Positions 28,078 through 37,606 are shown, numbered from the stretch's first letter. The stretch: 64,000 nucleotides of DNA from Achromobacter insuavis (GCF_902859645.1 NZ_CADIJR010000028.1:1-64000); one strand, 5' to 3'. Notes: generated by a model from the sequence alone, not told the origin. Translations and numbers: made by a program.

Positions 28078-29214
28078 TTACTTGATGGAATGCACGGTCT
28101 GTACCGTTTGTGCGCTCGGGAACAGATTGCTGATGAAGCGGTTCCACCGCACCAGTCCAGCCGTATCCACGAAGACGACATCCTTGGGTTGCAACTCGAA
28201 CTTCTCCGCCACCGCGTAAGCCTGCGGCGAGGCGGCATTCAGGTGGAACACCAGCGGCGTGGCCTGCTCGGTGCTGCGCACCACGAACACTTGCGACGAG
28301 TCCGCGGTCAGCTGGTTGGGCCCTCCCGCCACGCCCAGCGCCTCGTTCAACGTCAACCTGCCATCGCGCATCACGATGGTGGCCGGCGTAGTCACTTCGC
28401 CGGTCACGAACACCTTGCTGTCATCCCTCGGGGTCACCCGGACGATGTCGCCCGACTTCAGCATGACCTGGTTCAAGTCCTGGCCGCGGTCGATCAGCGC
28501 GGGCAGATTCACGCGCGTCTTCTTGCCTTCGCGGATGACATAGACGCTGCTGCGGTCACCCGTGGGCAGTACGCCGCCCGCGCGGTTGATCGCTTCCAGC
28601 AAGGTCATGGGAATGTCGTTGATCGCCACCGTGCCTGGCGTCTTCACCTCGCCTTCGACGTAGACCCGCTTGCTGCGGTAGCCCAGCACGCGCACCGTGA
28701 TCTGCGGGTCCTGGATGTATTTGCCCGAACTATTGACTATGAGATTGCGCGCCTGAAGTTCAGTCAACCCCGCCACTTTCAGCAGTCCCGTATAGGGAAA
28801 TTGGATATATCCAGTGGAGGAGACCGTATACCCCGGAATGCCCGATGCGGTGTCCCCGAAGGCTAGTTCGGTCACCCCAGTGCCAATGGCGTAGGTTTGC
28901 GTCGGAAGCACGAGCTCGGGGTGATCCCAGACCACGATCGAGAGGATGTCCCCGGGGCCGATGCGATAGGGCTCGGCCTTGTCGACCAGCCGCGAAACGC
29001 CGTCGTTGTCCAGCAGCGCCTGACGCGCGCGGTTGTCGTCCAGCACCAGGGAGGGCGTGATCTCCTTGATCTGCGCCACCGAGTTCGGATCCAGGGGATC
29101 GACCAGGTGCTTGGCGTCAAAGGTCATGCCGGGAGAAAGGGCGCAGGCGCCCAGCGAGGACACGAGCGCAATGGCTGCGATGGCTCGGCTCAACGTTCCG
29201 AAAAATGTCGTCAT
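28078..29214 (-). CDS. wza: Outer-membrane polysaccharide export lipoprotein (Wza)
   Basis: A 378-residue lipoprotein expected to form the octameric outer-membrane channel for the polymer, docked on Wzc. The signal peptide ends in the lipobox SSLGAC with Cys24. The PES/Poly_export domain follows (YRIGPGDILSIVVWDHPEL), then the SLBB-type repeats (VYVEGEVKTPGTVAINDIPM and VFVTGEVTTPATIVMRDGRL). The C-terminal helix region (VRWNRFISNLFPSAQTVQTV) would form the outer-membrane barrel. The chosen ATG (29212-29214) places the signal peptide at the N-terminus; an upstream in-frame extension has no signal logic. It is the first gene of the leftward transcript and divergent from wcaJ. Confidence 0.94.
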   Translation of the reverse strand: MTTFFGTLSRAIAAIALVSSLGACALSPGMTFDAKHLVDPLDPNSVAQIKEITPSLVLDDNRARQALLDNDGVSRLVDKAEPYRIGPGDILSIVVWDHPELVLPTQTYAIGTGVTELAFGDTASGIPGYTVSSTGYIQFPYTGLLKVAGLTELQARNLIVNSSGKYIQDPQITVRVLGYRSKRVYVEGEVKTPGTVAINDIPMTLLEAINRAGGVLPTGDRSSVYVIREGKKTRVNLPALIDRGQDLNQVMLKSGDIVRVTPRDDSKVFVTGEVTTPATIVMRDGRLTLNEALGVAGGPNQLTADSSQVFVVRSTEQATPLVFHLNAASPQAYAVAEKFELQPKDVVFVDTAGLVRWNRFISNLFPSAQTVQTVHSIK

Positions 29215-29379
29215 GGCGAATCCACTGTGAATGACTTCGTTGCTTGGAAAGGAGCCCGATGCGTAACGGGTTGCGACATTCCACTCTCTTTTCCAGCCCC
29301 CGCACATTCGACGGATGCCCTAAGCCTTCTCCTACATCGTTTGGAGGTTTCGGGTGCGCCGGGCACTCAATAAGATTTC

Positions 29380-29388
29380 GACGGTAGC
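29380..29388 (+). promoter_or_regulatory. ops-like element (RfaH recruitment) in the wcaJ leader
   Basis: GACGGTAGC differs from the E. coli ops core GGCGGTAGC at one base and lies 74 bp before the start of a very long rightward polysaccharide operon, the usual setting of RfaH-dependent anti-termination. A short match like this can arise by chance. The rest of the 247-bp gap between wza and wcaJ holds the divergent promoters and no gene. Confidence 0.25.
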
Positions 29389-29461
29389 CACATGCTTTGC
29401 GGCGGTGCACCGTTGTTTTTCGCGCGGCCGCAGGGCGACTCCCCGAACAAAGGAGTACGCG

Positions 29462-30871
29462 ATGGACCCGTCCCTTACGGACACGTCGGCGAGATCGAAT
29501 CGATCCAGCTATCTGTACCGGCTGTTGGATGCCGCGATCGTCATCATCTGCGGCCTCGCCGTCACCGAGCTGAAGTTCTCGGATGAGGCGATGGCGGATC
29601 CTCCGCAGATCCACCTGTTCCTGATCTACCTGTGCGGCCTGGGCGTCATCGCGCTGTTCCCGGCCTTCCGTCTCTATGTCTCCTGGCGCGGCCGCCGCCT
29701 GACCGACCTGGTGGTGCGCAGCCTGGCGGCGTGGGCCCTGGTGTTCGCGCTGGGCATCCTGGTCAGTTTTCTCATGCATCAGAGCGCGGCGGTATCGCGC
29801 TTGTGGGCGGCGACCTGGTTCGGCTCCGTCGCCCTGGCGCTGGCCGGGGTGCGCCTGGCGGCCTACACCGTCCTGGGCGCGGCGCGCGACCGCGGCCTGG
29901 ACCGCAAGCGCGTGCTGCTGGTCGGCTTCGGCGCGCTCGGCCACGACCTGTGGCGCCGCGTCGAACGCTACCGCGAGGCCGGCTACGAGGTCGCCGGCAT
30001 CTACGCCGAAGCCCACGAGAACCTGCCGCCGCAAGTCCGGCGCCTGCACGAGCTGGATGCGTTGCACGGCTTCGTGCGCGAGAACGACGTGCGAGAAGTC
30101 TGGATCGTGCTGCCGATGGAGGCCGGCCAGGAATTGCGCGAAGTGCTCTACCACCTGCGCAACGACCTGGTCGACATCCGCTGGATCCCCGACGTGATGT
30201 CGATCCAGCTGCTGGGCCACCGCATCGGCGAATTCCTCGGCCTGCCCGCCATCCAGCTCAACAGCCTGCCGGCCGCCGGCGTGCGCGGCCTGGCCAAGGA
30301 AGCCTTCGACCGCGCCTTCGCGCTGTGCGCGCTGGTGGGGCTGTCGCCGGTGATGCTGACGGTGGCCTGCCTGGTGAAGCTGACCTCGCGCGGCCCGGTG
30401 CTGTTCACCCAGCCGCGCCTGGGCGTGGACGGCAAGGTGTTCCACGTCTACAAGTTCCGCACCATGACCGTGCACCAGGAGCACGGCGTGGTCACCCAGG
30501 CCACCCGCAACGACGCCCGCATCACCCGCATCGGCGGCTTCCTGCGCCGCACCAGCCTGGACGAACTGCCGCAGTTCCTGAACGTGCTGCGCGGCGACAT
30601 GTCGGTGGTCGGCCCGCGCCCGCACGCGCTGGAGCACAACGAGCTCTACAAGGACCTGGTGCAGCGCTACATGATGCGCCACCGCGTCAAGCCGGGCATC
30701 ACCGGCTGGGCCCAGGTCAACGGCCTGCGCGGCCAGACCGACACGCTGCGCAAGATGAGCGACCGCGTCGAGCACGACATCTATTACATCCAGCACTGGA
30801 CGTTCCGGATGGACCTGATCATCATCGCCCGCACGGCGGTCTCCGGATGGACGGGCCGAAATGTCTACTGA
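29462..30871 (+). CDS. wcaJ: Undecaprenyl-phosphate glucose (hexose-1-P) phosphotransferase
   Basis: A 469-residue polyprenyl-phosphate hexose-1-phosphate transferase that starts repeat-unit assembly by loading a sugar phosphate, probably glucose-1-P, onto undecaprenyl phosphate. Four membrane spans lie within the first ~125 residues ([18 protein letters not shown] onward). A Rossmann-like CoA-binding-type domain follows ([18 protein letters not shown]), then a span near residue 280. The catalytic C-terminal domain has [37 protein letters not shown] and [22 protein letters not shown] lies 6 nt before the ATG. It is the first gene of the 13-gene rightward operon and overlaps the next gene by 11 bp. 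Confidence 0.94.
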   Translation: MDPSLTDTSARSNRSSYLYRLLDAAIVIICGLAVTELKFSDEAMADPPQIHLFLIYLCGLGVIALFPAFRLYVSWRGRRLTDLVVRSLAAWALVFALGILVSFLMHQSAAVSRLWAATWFGSVALALAGVRLAAYTVLGAARDRGLDRKRVLLVGFGALGHDLWRRVERYREAGYEVAGIYAEAHENLPPQVRRLHELDALHGFVRENDVREVWIVLPMEAGQELREVLYHLRNDLVDIRWIPDVMSIQLLGHRIGEFLGLPAIQLNSLPAAGVRGLAKEAFDRAFALCALVGLSPVMLTVACLVKLTSRGPVLFTQPRLGVDGKVFHVYKFRTMTVHQEHGVVTQATRNDARITRIGGFLRRTSLDELPQFLNVLRGDMSVVGPRPHALEHNELYKDLVQRYMMRHRVKPGITGWAQVNGLRGQTDTLRKMSDRVEHDIYYIQHWTFRMDLIIIARTAVSGWTGRNVY

Positions 30872-31406
30872 ACCGCTCGGCTGGCCCCTGATCGTCCCGG
30901 CGCGCGTGCGCTTCGCGCCCGGCCCGGCCGCGCCGGCCCCCGGCCTGCTGGCCGAGGACGACTTCCGCCGCGCGGTGGAGATGCTGCCGCTGGTGTCCAT
31001 CGACCTGCTGCTGCGCGACGCCGAGGGCCGTTACCTGACCGGGCTGCGCAGCAATCCGCCGGCCCAGGGCGCCTGGTTCGTGCCCGGCGGCCGCATCCGC
31101 AAGAATGAGACGCTGGCTCGCGCGCTGCAGCGCATCGCCCGCGAGGAACTGGGCGTGACGCTGCCGCCTCACGCCTGGCGGCCGCGCGGCGTGTACGAAC
31201 ACTTCTATGACACCAATTTCGCCGGCGAGCCCGGCCGCGCCACCCATTACGTCGTCCTCGCCTACGAGGCCGACCTGACGCTGGACACCGCCAGCCTGCC
31301 GCTGGGCCAGCACCGCCGCTACCGCTGGCAGTCCCCGGCGGCCATCGCCACCGATCCCGGCGCGCATCCGAACACCCAGGCCTACTTCAAGGAGTCAGCG
31401 CCATGA
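30861..31406 (+). CDS. gmm: GDP-mannose mannosyl hydrolase-like Nudix enzyme
   Basis: A 181-residue Nudix-fold protein. The signature region GGRIRKNETLARALQRIAREELG is the Gmm variant of the Nudix box. PLVSIDLLLRDAEGRYLTG and NPPAQGAWFVPGGRI also match GDP-mannose hydrolases, which cleave GDP-mannose to GDP and mannose and are found in colanic-acid clusters between the fcl and wcaI genes. Here it may tune GDP-mannose and GDP-fucose pools. The protein is about 20 residues longer than E. coli Gmm (160), with a Pro/Ala-rich N-terminal lead. The ATG overlaps the end of wcaJ by 11 bp, and the stop overlaps manC by 4 bp. Confidence 0.88.
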   Translation: MSTEPLGWPLIVPARVRFAPGPAAPAPGLLAEDDFRRAVEMLPLVSIDLLLRDAEGRYLTGLRSNPPAQGAWFVPGGRIRKNETLARALQRIAREELGVTLPPHAWRPRGVYEHFYDTNFAGEPGRATHYVVLAYEADLTLDTASLPLGQHRRYRWQSPAAIATDPGAHPNTQAYFKESAP

Positions 31407-32833
31407 CCCACCCCCACCCCCCCTATCGGGCCGTCATTCTCTGCGGCGGCTCGGGTTCGCGCCTGTGGCCCCTGTCGCGCGAGCTGCTGCCGAAGCAGTT
31501 CATCCGTTTGACCGATGACCGCAGCTTGCTGCAGAACACCCTGCTGCGGCTCGGCTCGGCCGGCGCCCAGGCGCGGCCGATGCTGGTGTGCAACGACGCC
31601 CACCGTTACATCGCGGCCGAGCAGGCGCAGGAACTGGGCATCCAGGATGCCGAGATCGTGCTCGAACCGCACGCCCGCAACACCGCGCCCGCCATCGTCG
31701 CCGCCACGCTGCGGGCGATGCGCGACGGCGAGGACCCGGTCATGCTGATCATGCCGTCCGACCACGTGCTGGAGGACGGCCCGGTGCTGGCCGCCGCCTT
31801 CGCCGAGGCCTACCAGGCCGCGCGCCAGGGCGCCCTGGTGACCTTCGGCATCACGCCGACGGCGCCGCTGAGCGGCTACGGTTACATCCAGGCGGCCGAG
31901 TCCGACGCGCTGGCGCCGGCGCGGCGCGTGCGCCGCTTTGTCGAGAAGCCCTCGCCCGAAGTGGCGCAGCGCTTCATCGAGACCGGCAGCTACTACTGGA
32001 ACAGCGGCATGTTCGCCTTCCAGGCCTCGGTGTTCCTGGCCGAAATGGAGCGGCTGGCGCCGCGCATCCTGGAGCAGGTGCGCGCGGCGGTGACCGCCGG
32101 CCATGGCGAGAACAGCCTGTTCCAGCTGGACGGCCCGGCCTTCGAGGCCTGCCCCAGCGACTCGATGGACTACGCCATCATGGAACGCACCGACAGCGCC
32201 GTGGTCATCCCGCTGGCCGCGCCGTGGAGCGACGTCGGCGCCTGGGACGCGGTCTGGGGCATCGCCCGCAAGACGGCCGAGGGCAATTCCACCAGCGGCG
32301 ACGTGATGGTCGAGGACTCGCGCAACTGCCTCATCCATTCGACCAGCCGGCTGGTGGCCTCGGTGGGACTGGACGACATCGTGGTGATCGAAACGGCCGA
32401 CGCCGTGCTGGTGGCGCACAAGTCCCGCTCGCAGGACGTCAAGCGGCTGGTGGAGGCTTTCAAGGTCCAGCACCGCAGCGAGATGAACCATCACCGCGAA
32501 GTGCAGCGGCCGTGGGGCTCCTACGACTCGGTGGGCCAGGGACCGCGCTACCAGGTCAAGCGCATCACCGTGAAGCCGGGCGCGCGCCTGTCGTCGCAGA
32601 TGCACCATCACCGCGCCGAGCACTGGGTGGTGGTGTCGGGCACCGCGCGCATCTACAACGGCGACAAGCAGTACCTGCTGACCGAGAACCAGTCGACCTA
32701 CATTCCGCTGGGCGAGGTCCACAGCCTGGAGAACCCCGGCAAGATCCCGCTGGAGATCATCGAGGTGCAATCCGGCGCCTATCTGGGCGAGGACGACATC
32801 GTCCGTTTCCAGGATATGTACGGCCGTGTCTGA
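31403..32833 (+). CDS. manC: Mannose-1-phosphate guanylyltransferase / mannose-6-phosphate isomerase
   Basis: A 476-residue bifunctional type II enzyme. The N-terminal ~340 residues are the GTP:mannose-1-P guanylyltransferase, with the pyrophosphorylase signature LCGGSGSRLWPLSRELLPKQF near the start, IMPSDHVL and FVEKPSPEVAQRFI. The C-terminal ~110 residues are the cupin-fold mannose-6-phosphate isomerase, with RPWGSYDSV, KPGARLSSQMHHHRAEHW and the metal-binding His/Glu residues. It supplies GDP-mannose, both as a sugar donor and as substrate of Gmd-Fcl. Together with pgi and manB, the window encodes the whole route from glucose-6-phosphate to GDP-mannose. ATGA overlap with gmm upstream; 8-bp overlap with the VanZ-like gene downstream. 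Confidence 0.95.
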   Translation: MTHPHPPYRAVILCGGSGSRLWPLSRELLPKQFIRLTDDRSLLQNTLLRLGSAGAQARPMLVCNDAHRYIAAEQAQELGIQDAEIVLEPHARNTAPAIVAATLRAMRDGEDPVMLIMPSDHVLEDGPVLAAAFAEAYQAARQGALVTFGITPTAPLSGYGYIQAAESDALAPARRVRRFVEKPSPEVAQRFIETGSYYWNSGMFAFQASVFLAEMERLAPRILEQVRAAVTAGHGENSLFQLDGPAFEACPSDSMDYAIMERTDSAVVIPLAAPWSDVGAWDAVWGIARKTAEGNSTSGDVMVEDSRNCLIHSTSRLVASVGLDDIVVIETADAVLVAHKSRSQDVKRLVEAFKVQHRSEMNHHREVQRPWGSYDSVGQGPRYQVKRITVKPGARLSSQMHHHRAEHWVVVSGTARIYNGDKQYLLTENQSTYIPLGEVHSLENPGKIPLEIIEVQSGAYLGEDDIVRFQDMYGRV

Positions 32834-33233
32834 GCCCCGGCGCGCGGCCTCCTCCTTCTGGCGCCAGGGCGTGGCGCGGGTCTGCCTGCCCGCGGCGGCG
32901 CTGTTCTTCCTGACGCTGGTCACGGTGGGCAACCTGCCGGGCCTGGCGGCCGAAATGTCGGCCACCTTCGGCGACAAGCGCCTGCACCTTGCGGCCTACG
33001 CCTTTCTGACGGTGCTGATCTACGCCTCGGTGCGTCGCCGGCCCGCGTTGACGGCATTGGCGACGGTGACGGCGCTGGGCGCGCTGGACGAAACCATCCA
33101 GTCCTTTTTTGCCTATCGACAAGCTGATCTCTTAGACCTTCTGGCCGATATCTCCGCGGCGGGTGCGACAGTAATCTCGTTGAACATCGGTTCCGCAGCC
33201 TTCGGCTCCTTTCGTGCAGTGACTAAGTCTTAA
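32826..33233 (+). CDS. VanZ-like family membrane protein
   Basis: A 135-residue protein with three or four hydrophobic segments: residues ~18-38 ([21 protein letters not shown]), ~53-68, ~72-88 and ~103-122. VanZ-family features are [19 protein letters not shown], with a conserved His in the second span, and [23 protein letters not shown], with the conserved Glu-Gln and Asp residues. The molecular role of small VanZ-like proteins is not established; they are frequent in cell-surface polysaccharide loci. The ATG overlaps the manC stop by 8 bp and gmd starts 10 bp after it, so it is inside the operon and probably cotranslated. Confidence 0.8.
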   Translation: MSEPRRAASSFWRQGVARVCLPAAALFFLTLVTVGNLPGLAAEMSATFGDKRLHLAAYAFLTVLIYASVRRRPALTALATVTALGALDETIQSFFAYRQADLLDLLADISAAGATVISLNIGSAAFGSFRAVTKS

Positions 33234-33243
33234 GGATAAAACC

Positions 33244-34353
33244 ATGCCAAAACGGGCACTGATTACCGGCGTCACCGGACAGGACGGCGCATACCTGGCC
33301 GAGTTCCTGCTGGCCAAGGGCTATGAAGTCCATGGCATCAAGCGGCGCGCGTCGCTGTTCAATACCGCGCGCATCGATCACCTGTACCAGGATCCGCATG
33401 ACCAGCCGCGCAACTTCGTGCTGCACCACGGCGACATGACCGACTCCTGCAGCCTGATCCGCATCGTGCAATCGGTGCAACCCGACGAGATCTACAACCT
33501 GGCGGCGCAGAGCCACGTCGGGGTGTCGTTCGAAGAGCCGGAGTACACCGCCAACGCCGACGGCCTGGGCACCCTGCGCCTGCTGGAAGCCATCCGCATC
33601 CTCAAGCTGGAGGACAAGGCGCGCTTCTACCAGGCCTCGACCTCCGAGCTGTACGGGCTGGTGCAGGAAACGCCGCAGCGCGAAAGCACGCCGTTCTATC
33701 CCCGCAGCCCCTACGCCGCGGCCAAGCTGTACGCCTACTGGATCAGCGTGAACTACCGCGAGGCCTACGGCATGTATGCCTGCAACGGGATCCTGTTCAA
33801 CCACGAATCGCCCAAGCGCGGCGAGACCTTCGTGACGCGCAAGATCACCCGCGGCCTGGCCCGCATCGTGCTGGGCCTGCAGGAATGCCTGTACCTGGGC
33901 AACCTGTCGGCGCTGCGCGACTGGGGCCATGCGCGCGACTACGTCGAAATGCAGTGGCTGATGCTGCAGCAGGACACGCCGGAGGACTACGTCATCGCCA
34001 CCGGCATGCAGTACAGCGTGCGCGAGTTCATCAATACCGCCGCGCGCGAACTGGGCATCCTGCTGGCGTGGGAGGGCGAAGGCCTGAACGAGACGGCCAC
34101 GGTGCTGTTCAGCCCGGTGCACGACATCAAGGCCGGCCAGGTGATCGTGCGGGTCGACCCGCGCTACTTCCGCCCGACCGAGGTCGAGACCCTGCTGGGC
34201 GATCCGACCAAGGCGCGCGAAAAGCTGGGCTGGTCGCCCCGCACCACCTTCGCCCAGCTGGTCAAGGAGATGGTCGAGAGCGACCTGAAGGACGCGCGCC
34301 GCGATGCCCTGGTGGAGCAGAACGGCTACGAAATCTACGCCTACAAGGAGTAG
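33244..34353 (+). CDS. gmd: GDP-mannose 4,6-dehydratase
   Basis: A 369-residue short-chain dehydrogenase-family enzyme converting GDP-mannose to GDP-4-keto-6-deoxymannose, the first step to GDP-L-fucose. The NADP-binding motif is [17 protein letters not shown]. The Gmd-specific segment is [19 protein letters not shown]. The catalytic Thr/Glu region is [17 protein letters not shown], and the YxxxK pair is in [12 protein letters not shown]. Near the middle [20 protein letters not shown] is diagnostic of Gmd. The length matches E. coli Gmd (373). AAGGATAAAACC precedes the ATG, and fcl follows after 6 bp. Confidence 0.96.
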   Translation: MPKRALITGVTGQDGAYLAEFLLAKGYEVHGIKRRASLFNTARIDHLYQDPHDQPRNFVLHHGDMTDSCSLIRIVQSVQPDEIYNLAAQSHVGVSFEEPEYTANADGLGTLRLLEAIRILKLEDKARFYQASTSELYGLVQETPQRESTPFYPRSPYAAAKLYAYWISVNYREAYGMYACNGILFNHESPKRGETFVTRKITRGLARIVLGLQECLYLGNLSALRDWGHARDYVEMQWLMLQQDTPEDYVIATGMQYSVREFINTAARELGILLAWEGEGLNETATVLFSPVHDIKAGQVIVRVDPRYFRPTEVETLLGDPTKAREKLGWSPRTTFAQLVKEMVESDLKDARRDALVEQNGYEIYAYKE

Positions 34354-34359
34354 CCCGCC

Positions 34360-35313
34360 ATGAGCCATCAGGATCAACGCGTGTTCGTGGCCGGCCATCG
34401 CGGCATGGTGGGCGCGGCGCTGGTGCGCGAGCTCCAGGGGCGCGGCTACCGCCAGGTCATCACGCGCAGCCACAGCGAACTGGACCTGGAGAACCAGAAC
34501 CAGGTGCACCGCTTCTTCTCGACCACGCCGGTCGACGTGGTGTACCTGGCGGCCGCCAAGGTCGGCGGCATCCTGGCCAACCAGAACCATCCGGTGGACT
34601 TCCTCTACCGCAACCTGATGATCCAGTGCAACGTGATCCGCGCCGCCTACGCGGCCGGCGTGCGCAAGCTGCTGTTCCTGGGCTCGTCCTGCATCTATCC
34701 GCGCGACGCGGCGCAGCCGCTGCGCGAGGACGCGCTGCTGACCGGCCCGCTGGAAGCCACCAACGAGCCCTACGCCATCGCCAAGATCGCCGGCCTGAAG
34801 CTGTGCGAGGCCTACCAGCGCGAATACGGCGCGCACTTCGTCTGCGCCATGCCGACCAACCTGTATGGCCCGCACGACAACTACGACCTGCACAGCAGCC
34901 ACGTGCTGCCGGCGCTGATCCGCAAGTTCCACGAAGGCCGCGAGGCCGGCGACGACAGCGTGACGCTGTGGGGCAGCGGCAAGCCGCTGCGCGAATTCCT
35001 GTACGTCGACGATCTGGCGCGGGCCTGCGTGATGCTGATGGAAACGCCGTCGGCCGAGGGCATGTACAACATCGGCGCCGGCCAGGACCTGTCCATCGCC
35101 GAACTGGCGCGGGTGGTGGCGCAGGTGGTCGGCTACCAGGGCAGCATCGTCTACGACGCCAGCAAGCCCGACGGCACCCCGCGCAAGCTGATGGACTCGT
35201 CCAGGGTGCGCGCGCTGGGCTGGAAACCGGAGATCTCATTGACCCATGGGGTGACGCTGGCCTATGGCCATTTCCTGCGCGAGCAGGTGCGTCCGCCGCT
35301 GCCCGTGGCCTGA
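34360..35313 (+). CDS. fcl: GDP-L-fucose synthase
   Basis: A 317-residue epimerase/reductase that turns the Gmd product into GDP-L-fucose with NADPH. The nucleotide-binding motif is FVAGHRGMVGAALVREL. The catalytic set is present: Ser in GSSCIYPRDAAQPL, the YxxxK pair in EPYAIAKIAGLKLCEAY, and Cys/His in CAMPTNLYGPHDNYDLHSSHVLP (positions 163-186 region). It also has PLREFLYVDDLARACV. It follows gmd directly, as in colanic-acid and O-antigen clusters. Its presence predicts L-fucose (or another 6-deoxyhexose derived from the same intermediate) in the polymer. Confidence 0.95.
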   Translation: MSHQDQRVFVAGHRGMVGAALVRELQGRGYRQVITRSHSELDLENQNQVHRFFSTTPVDVVYLAAAKVGGILANQNHPVDFLYRNLMIQCNVIRAAYAAGVRKLLFLGSSCIYPRDAAQPLREDALLTGPLEATNEPYAIAKIAGLKLCEAYQREYGAHFVCAMPTNLYGPHDNYDLHSSHVLPALIRKFHEGREAGDDSVTLWGSGKPLREFLYVDDLARACVMLMETPSAEGMYNIGAGQDLSIAELARVVAQVVGYQGSIVYDASKPDGTPRKLMDSSRVRALGWKPEISLTHGVTLAYGHFLREQVRPPLPVA

Positions 35314-35343
35314 GCGCCACGCCAACCGAGCACAGGCCTACCG

Positions 35344-36660
35344 ATGTACCGACTCATCAGGCAGCACGTCGCCGGCAATGCCTCGTTCTGGGGGCTGGTG
35401 GAATATGGCATCGGCCCGGTCGCGGCGCTGGTGGCGCTGCCCATCCTGTTCCGCCAGCTGGGTACGGTGGGCTTCGGCCAGTACTCGATGATCATCGCGC
35501 TGGCCGGCTTCGGCAACGCCGCCAACCTGGGCGCCGCCGTGACCGCCACCAAGCTGGTGTCCGAACGCATGCACGAACCGGGCGGCGCCTACCGCGCGGC
35601 TGGCGTCGCCATGTCGCTGATCGGCTGCGCGCTCGGCGTGGTGACGGCGGCCGCGGCGCTGCTGTGGGGCGTGGTGTGGCTGGGCTGGCCCGCCGCCACC
35701 TTCGGCGGCGTGGCCGTGACGCTGCTGGCCATGCCGGCGCTGGCCGTCTACCTGACGCAGCAATACGACCAGCTGATGTCCGGCTGCCTGAAGGGCCGCG
35801 AGGACTTCCGCGCCACCGCGCTGTGCGAGGTCTTCAGCCGCAGCGGCACCATGGCCCTGGCCTGCGCCACCGCCTGGCTGACCGCCTCGCCCACCTGGAC
35901 CGGCCTGGCCCAGGCCGTCGGCCTGCTGCTGGCCGGCTCGGTCAAGATGCGCGTGTTCGCGCGCCGCTACGGCCATGCGCTGGTGCGCCCGGTGCGCGAC
36001 CGCGGCGCCATGCTGGCGGCGTTCAAGTTCTCGCGCTGGTCCTGGCTCAACAGCCTGAGCGCGCTGGCGTTCGGCTCGGTCGACCGGGTGCTGGTGGGCA
36101 GCCTGATGGGGCCGGCCGCGCTGGCCATCTACACGGTCGGCGTGCAGGTCGGCCAGATGATCCACACCGCGTCGGTGGCGATCTTCCAGAAGGCCATGCC
36201 GCGCGTCAGCCGCCTGGCCGCCGCGCCGCCGCACCCCGGCGCCGCCGAAGAGGAAATCCGCCGCCTGATGTGGTGGAACCTGCTGCTGTCGGCCGGCGCC
36301 ACCGTGGCGGTGCTGGCGGTCAGCCAGCCGCTGCTGGACCTGCTGCTGGGCCACGCGGTGGCCGCAGGCCACCTGGGCACCTTCCGCCTGCTGATCGCCG
36401 CCTCCGGGCTGCTGTCGCTGAATGCCGCGGCGCATTTTTCCCTGCTCGGGCTGGGCAATTCGCGCGCGGTCGCCATTCTCAACGGCCTGGGCGGCCTGGC
36501 CATGCTGTGCGTCATGGCCGTCCTGGTGCAAGCGGCGGGCGAGCACGCCGCGGCCTGGGGCCGCATGGCCTATGCGGCGATCACGCTGGCCGGCGTGGCG
36601 CTCGCCATCCGTCAATCCCGGCCCGACTACCCGGGCGCAATGCCTGCGGCCACCCGGTAG
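35344..36660 (+). CDS. wzx: Polysaccharide flippase of the MATE/MOP superfamily (Wzx-like)
   Basis: A 438-residue polytopic membrane protein with about twelve hydrophobic segments throughout. It starts with VAGNASFWGLVEYGIGPVAALVALPILFRQLG, and near residue 235 has FKFSRWSWLNSLSALAFGSVDRVLVGSLMG, both typical of O-unit and polysaccharide flippases. It should move the undecaprenyl-linked repeat unit from the cytoplasmic to the periplasmic side of the inner membrane. Sequence conservation in Wzx is low, so the name rests on topology, the two semi-conserved segments and position between sugar-nucleotide genes and glycosyltransferases. The next gene begins within 25 bp. Confidence 0.85.
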   Translation: MYRLIRQHVAGNASFWGLVEYGIGPVAALVALPILFRQLGTVGFGQYSMIIALAGFGNAANLGAAVTATKLVSERMHEPGGAYRAAGVAMSLIGCALGVVTAAAALLWGVVWLGWPAATFGGVAVTLLAMPALAVYLTQQYDQLMSGCLKGREDFRATALCEVFSRSGTMALACATAWLTASPTWTGLAQAVGLLLAGSVKMRVFARRYGHALVRPVRDRGAMLAAFKFSRWSWLNSLSALAFGSVDRVLVGSLMGPAALAIYTVGVQVGQMIHTASVAIFQKAMPRVSRLAAAPPHPGAAEEEIRRLMWWNLLLSAGATVAVLAVSQPLLDLLLGHAVAAGHLGTFRLLIAASGLLSLNAAAHFSLLGLGNSRAVAILNGLGGLAMLCVMAVLVQAAGEHAAAWGRMAYAAITLAGVALAIRQSRPDYPGAMPAATR

Positions 36661-36680
36661 TGAACATGCTGAGGTCTTAT

Positions 36681-37583
36681 ATGCGCAAGCGTCACAACGA
36701 GTACTCGCGTCAACTGATCGACTTCGTGAGCGAGCTGCGCCCGCCCGCGCCGATCGCCGGCGGCCTGTTGCCCAAGCTGACCATCGTGACCCCCTCGTTC
36801 AACCAGGCCCGCTTCCTGGAACGCACCATCGTGTCGGTGCTCAACCAGGGCTATCCGCGGCTGGAGTACATCATCATCGATGGCGGCTCGACCGATGGCA
36901 GCGTCGACATCATCCGCAAGTACGAGCGCTACCTGACCCACTGGGAAAGCGCGCCTGACCGCGGCCAGTCGCACGCCATCAACAAGGGCTTCGAGCGCGC
37001 CACCGGCGACTACGTCGGCTGGCAGAACTCCGACGACCTGTACTACCCGGGCGCGCTGCGCAAGCTGGGCGCGGCGGCGGCGCGGGGCCGGGCGCCGATC
37101 GTCAGCGGCAACCTGTTCGTGGCCGACGCCGACAACCACATCTTCCGCAAGATCCACTACACCCCCGTCAACCGCGGCACGCTGACCGTGGTCAAGGCCT
37201 CGATCCCGAACCAGTCGGCGATCTTCCGCCGCGACCTGCTGCTCAAGCACGGCCTGCTGCAGGAAAGCATGCGCTACTGCATGGACCTGGAACTGTGGAG
37301 CCGCCTGCTGCGCGAGGGCCGCAACCAGATCGTGCCGGACGCGATGGGCGTTTACACCGCCCATGACGAGACCAAGACCGCGCTGATGCAGGACGTGCTG
37401 CTGGAGGAGCGCCAGCAGATCGTCGAGCGCATCCGCCGCACCGAACCGGGCATGGGCAAGCTGTTCGGCCTGTCGTGCCGCGCCTCGCAGGTGGCGGCGC
37501 ACGCACGCCAGGGCGACCTGTCGTACCTGGTCGAGAAACTGGCCATCAAGCTGTTCGGACGCGACGACTGGGCCGCGCACTGA
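36681..37583 (+). CDS. Family 2 glycosyltransferase
   Basis: A 300-residue GT-A fold glycosyltransferase adding one sugar to the repeat unit at the cytoplasmic face. Family features are LTIVTPSFNQARFLERTIVS, LEYIIIDGGSTDGSVDII (nucleotide-sugar binding), SAPDRGQSHAINKGFERATG, and the metal/sugar site WQNSDDLYYPGAL. This pattern is common to the WcaE/PssB-like branch of GT2; donor and acceptor are not deducible. Two candidate starts exist: an ATG at 36666 lacks a ribosome site, while the one at 36681 has GAGG six nt upstream, so I choose the latter. The reading frame extends far upstream only as a shadow of other genes. Confidence 0.88.
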   Translation: MRKRHNEYSRQLIDFVSELRPPAPIAGGLLPKLTIVTPSFNQARFLERTIVSVLNQGYPRLEYIIIDGGSTDGSVDIIRKYERYLTHWESAPDRGQSHAINKGFERATGDYVGWQNSDDLYYPGALRKLGAAAARGRAPIVSGNLFVADADNHIFRKIHYTPVNRGTLTVVKASIPNQSAIFRRDLLLKHGLLQESMRYCMDLELWSRLLREGRNQIVPDAMGVYTAHDETKTALMQDVLLEERQQIVERIRRTEPGMGKLFGLSCRASQVAAHARQGDLSYLVEKLAIKLFGRDDWAAH

Positions 37584-37606
37584 CCCCACCCAGCCATGGA
37601 GCCGCC

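Noticed and set aside
33885-37583. A 1232-codon plus-strand frame covering gmd to the first GT2 gene
   Set aside because: Its first ~930 codons are low-complexity Arg/Pro/Gly shadow of gmd, fcl and wzx; only the end from 36681 is a real gene.
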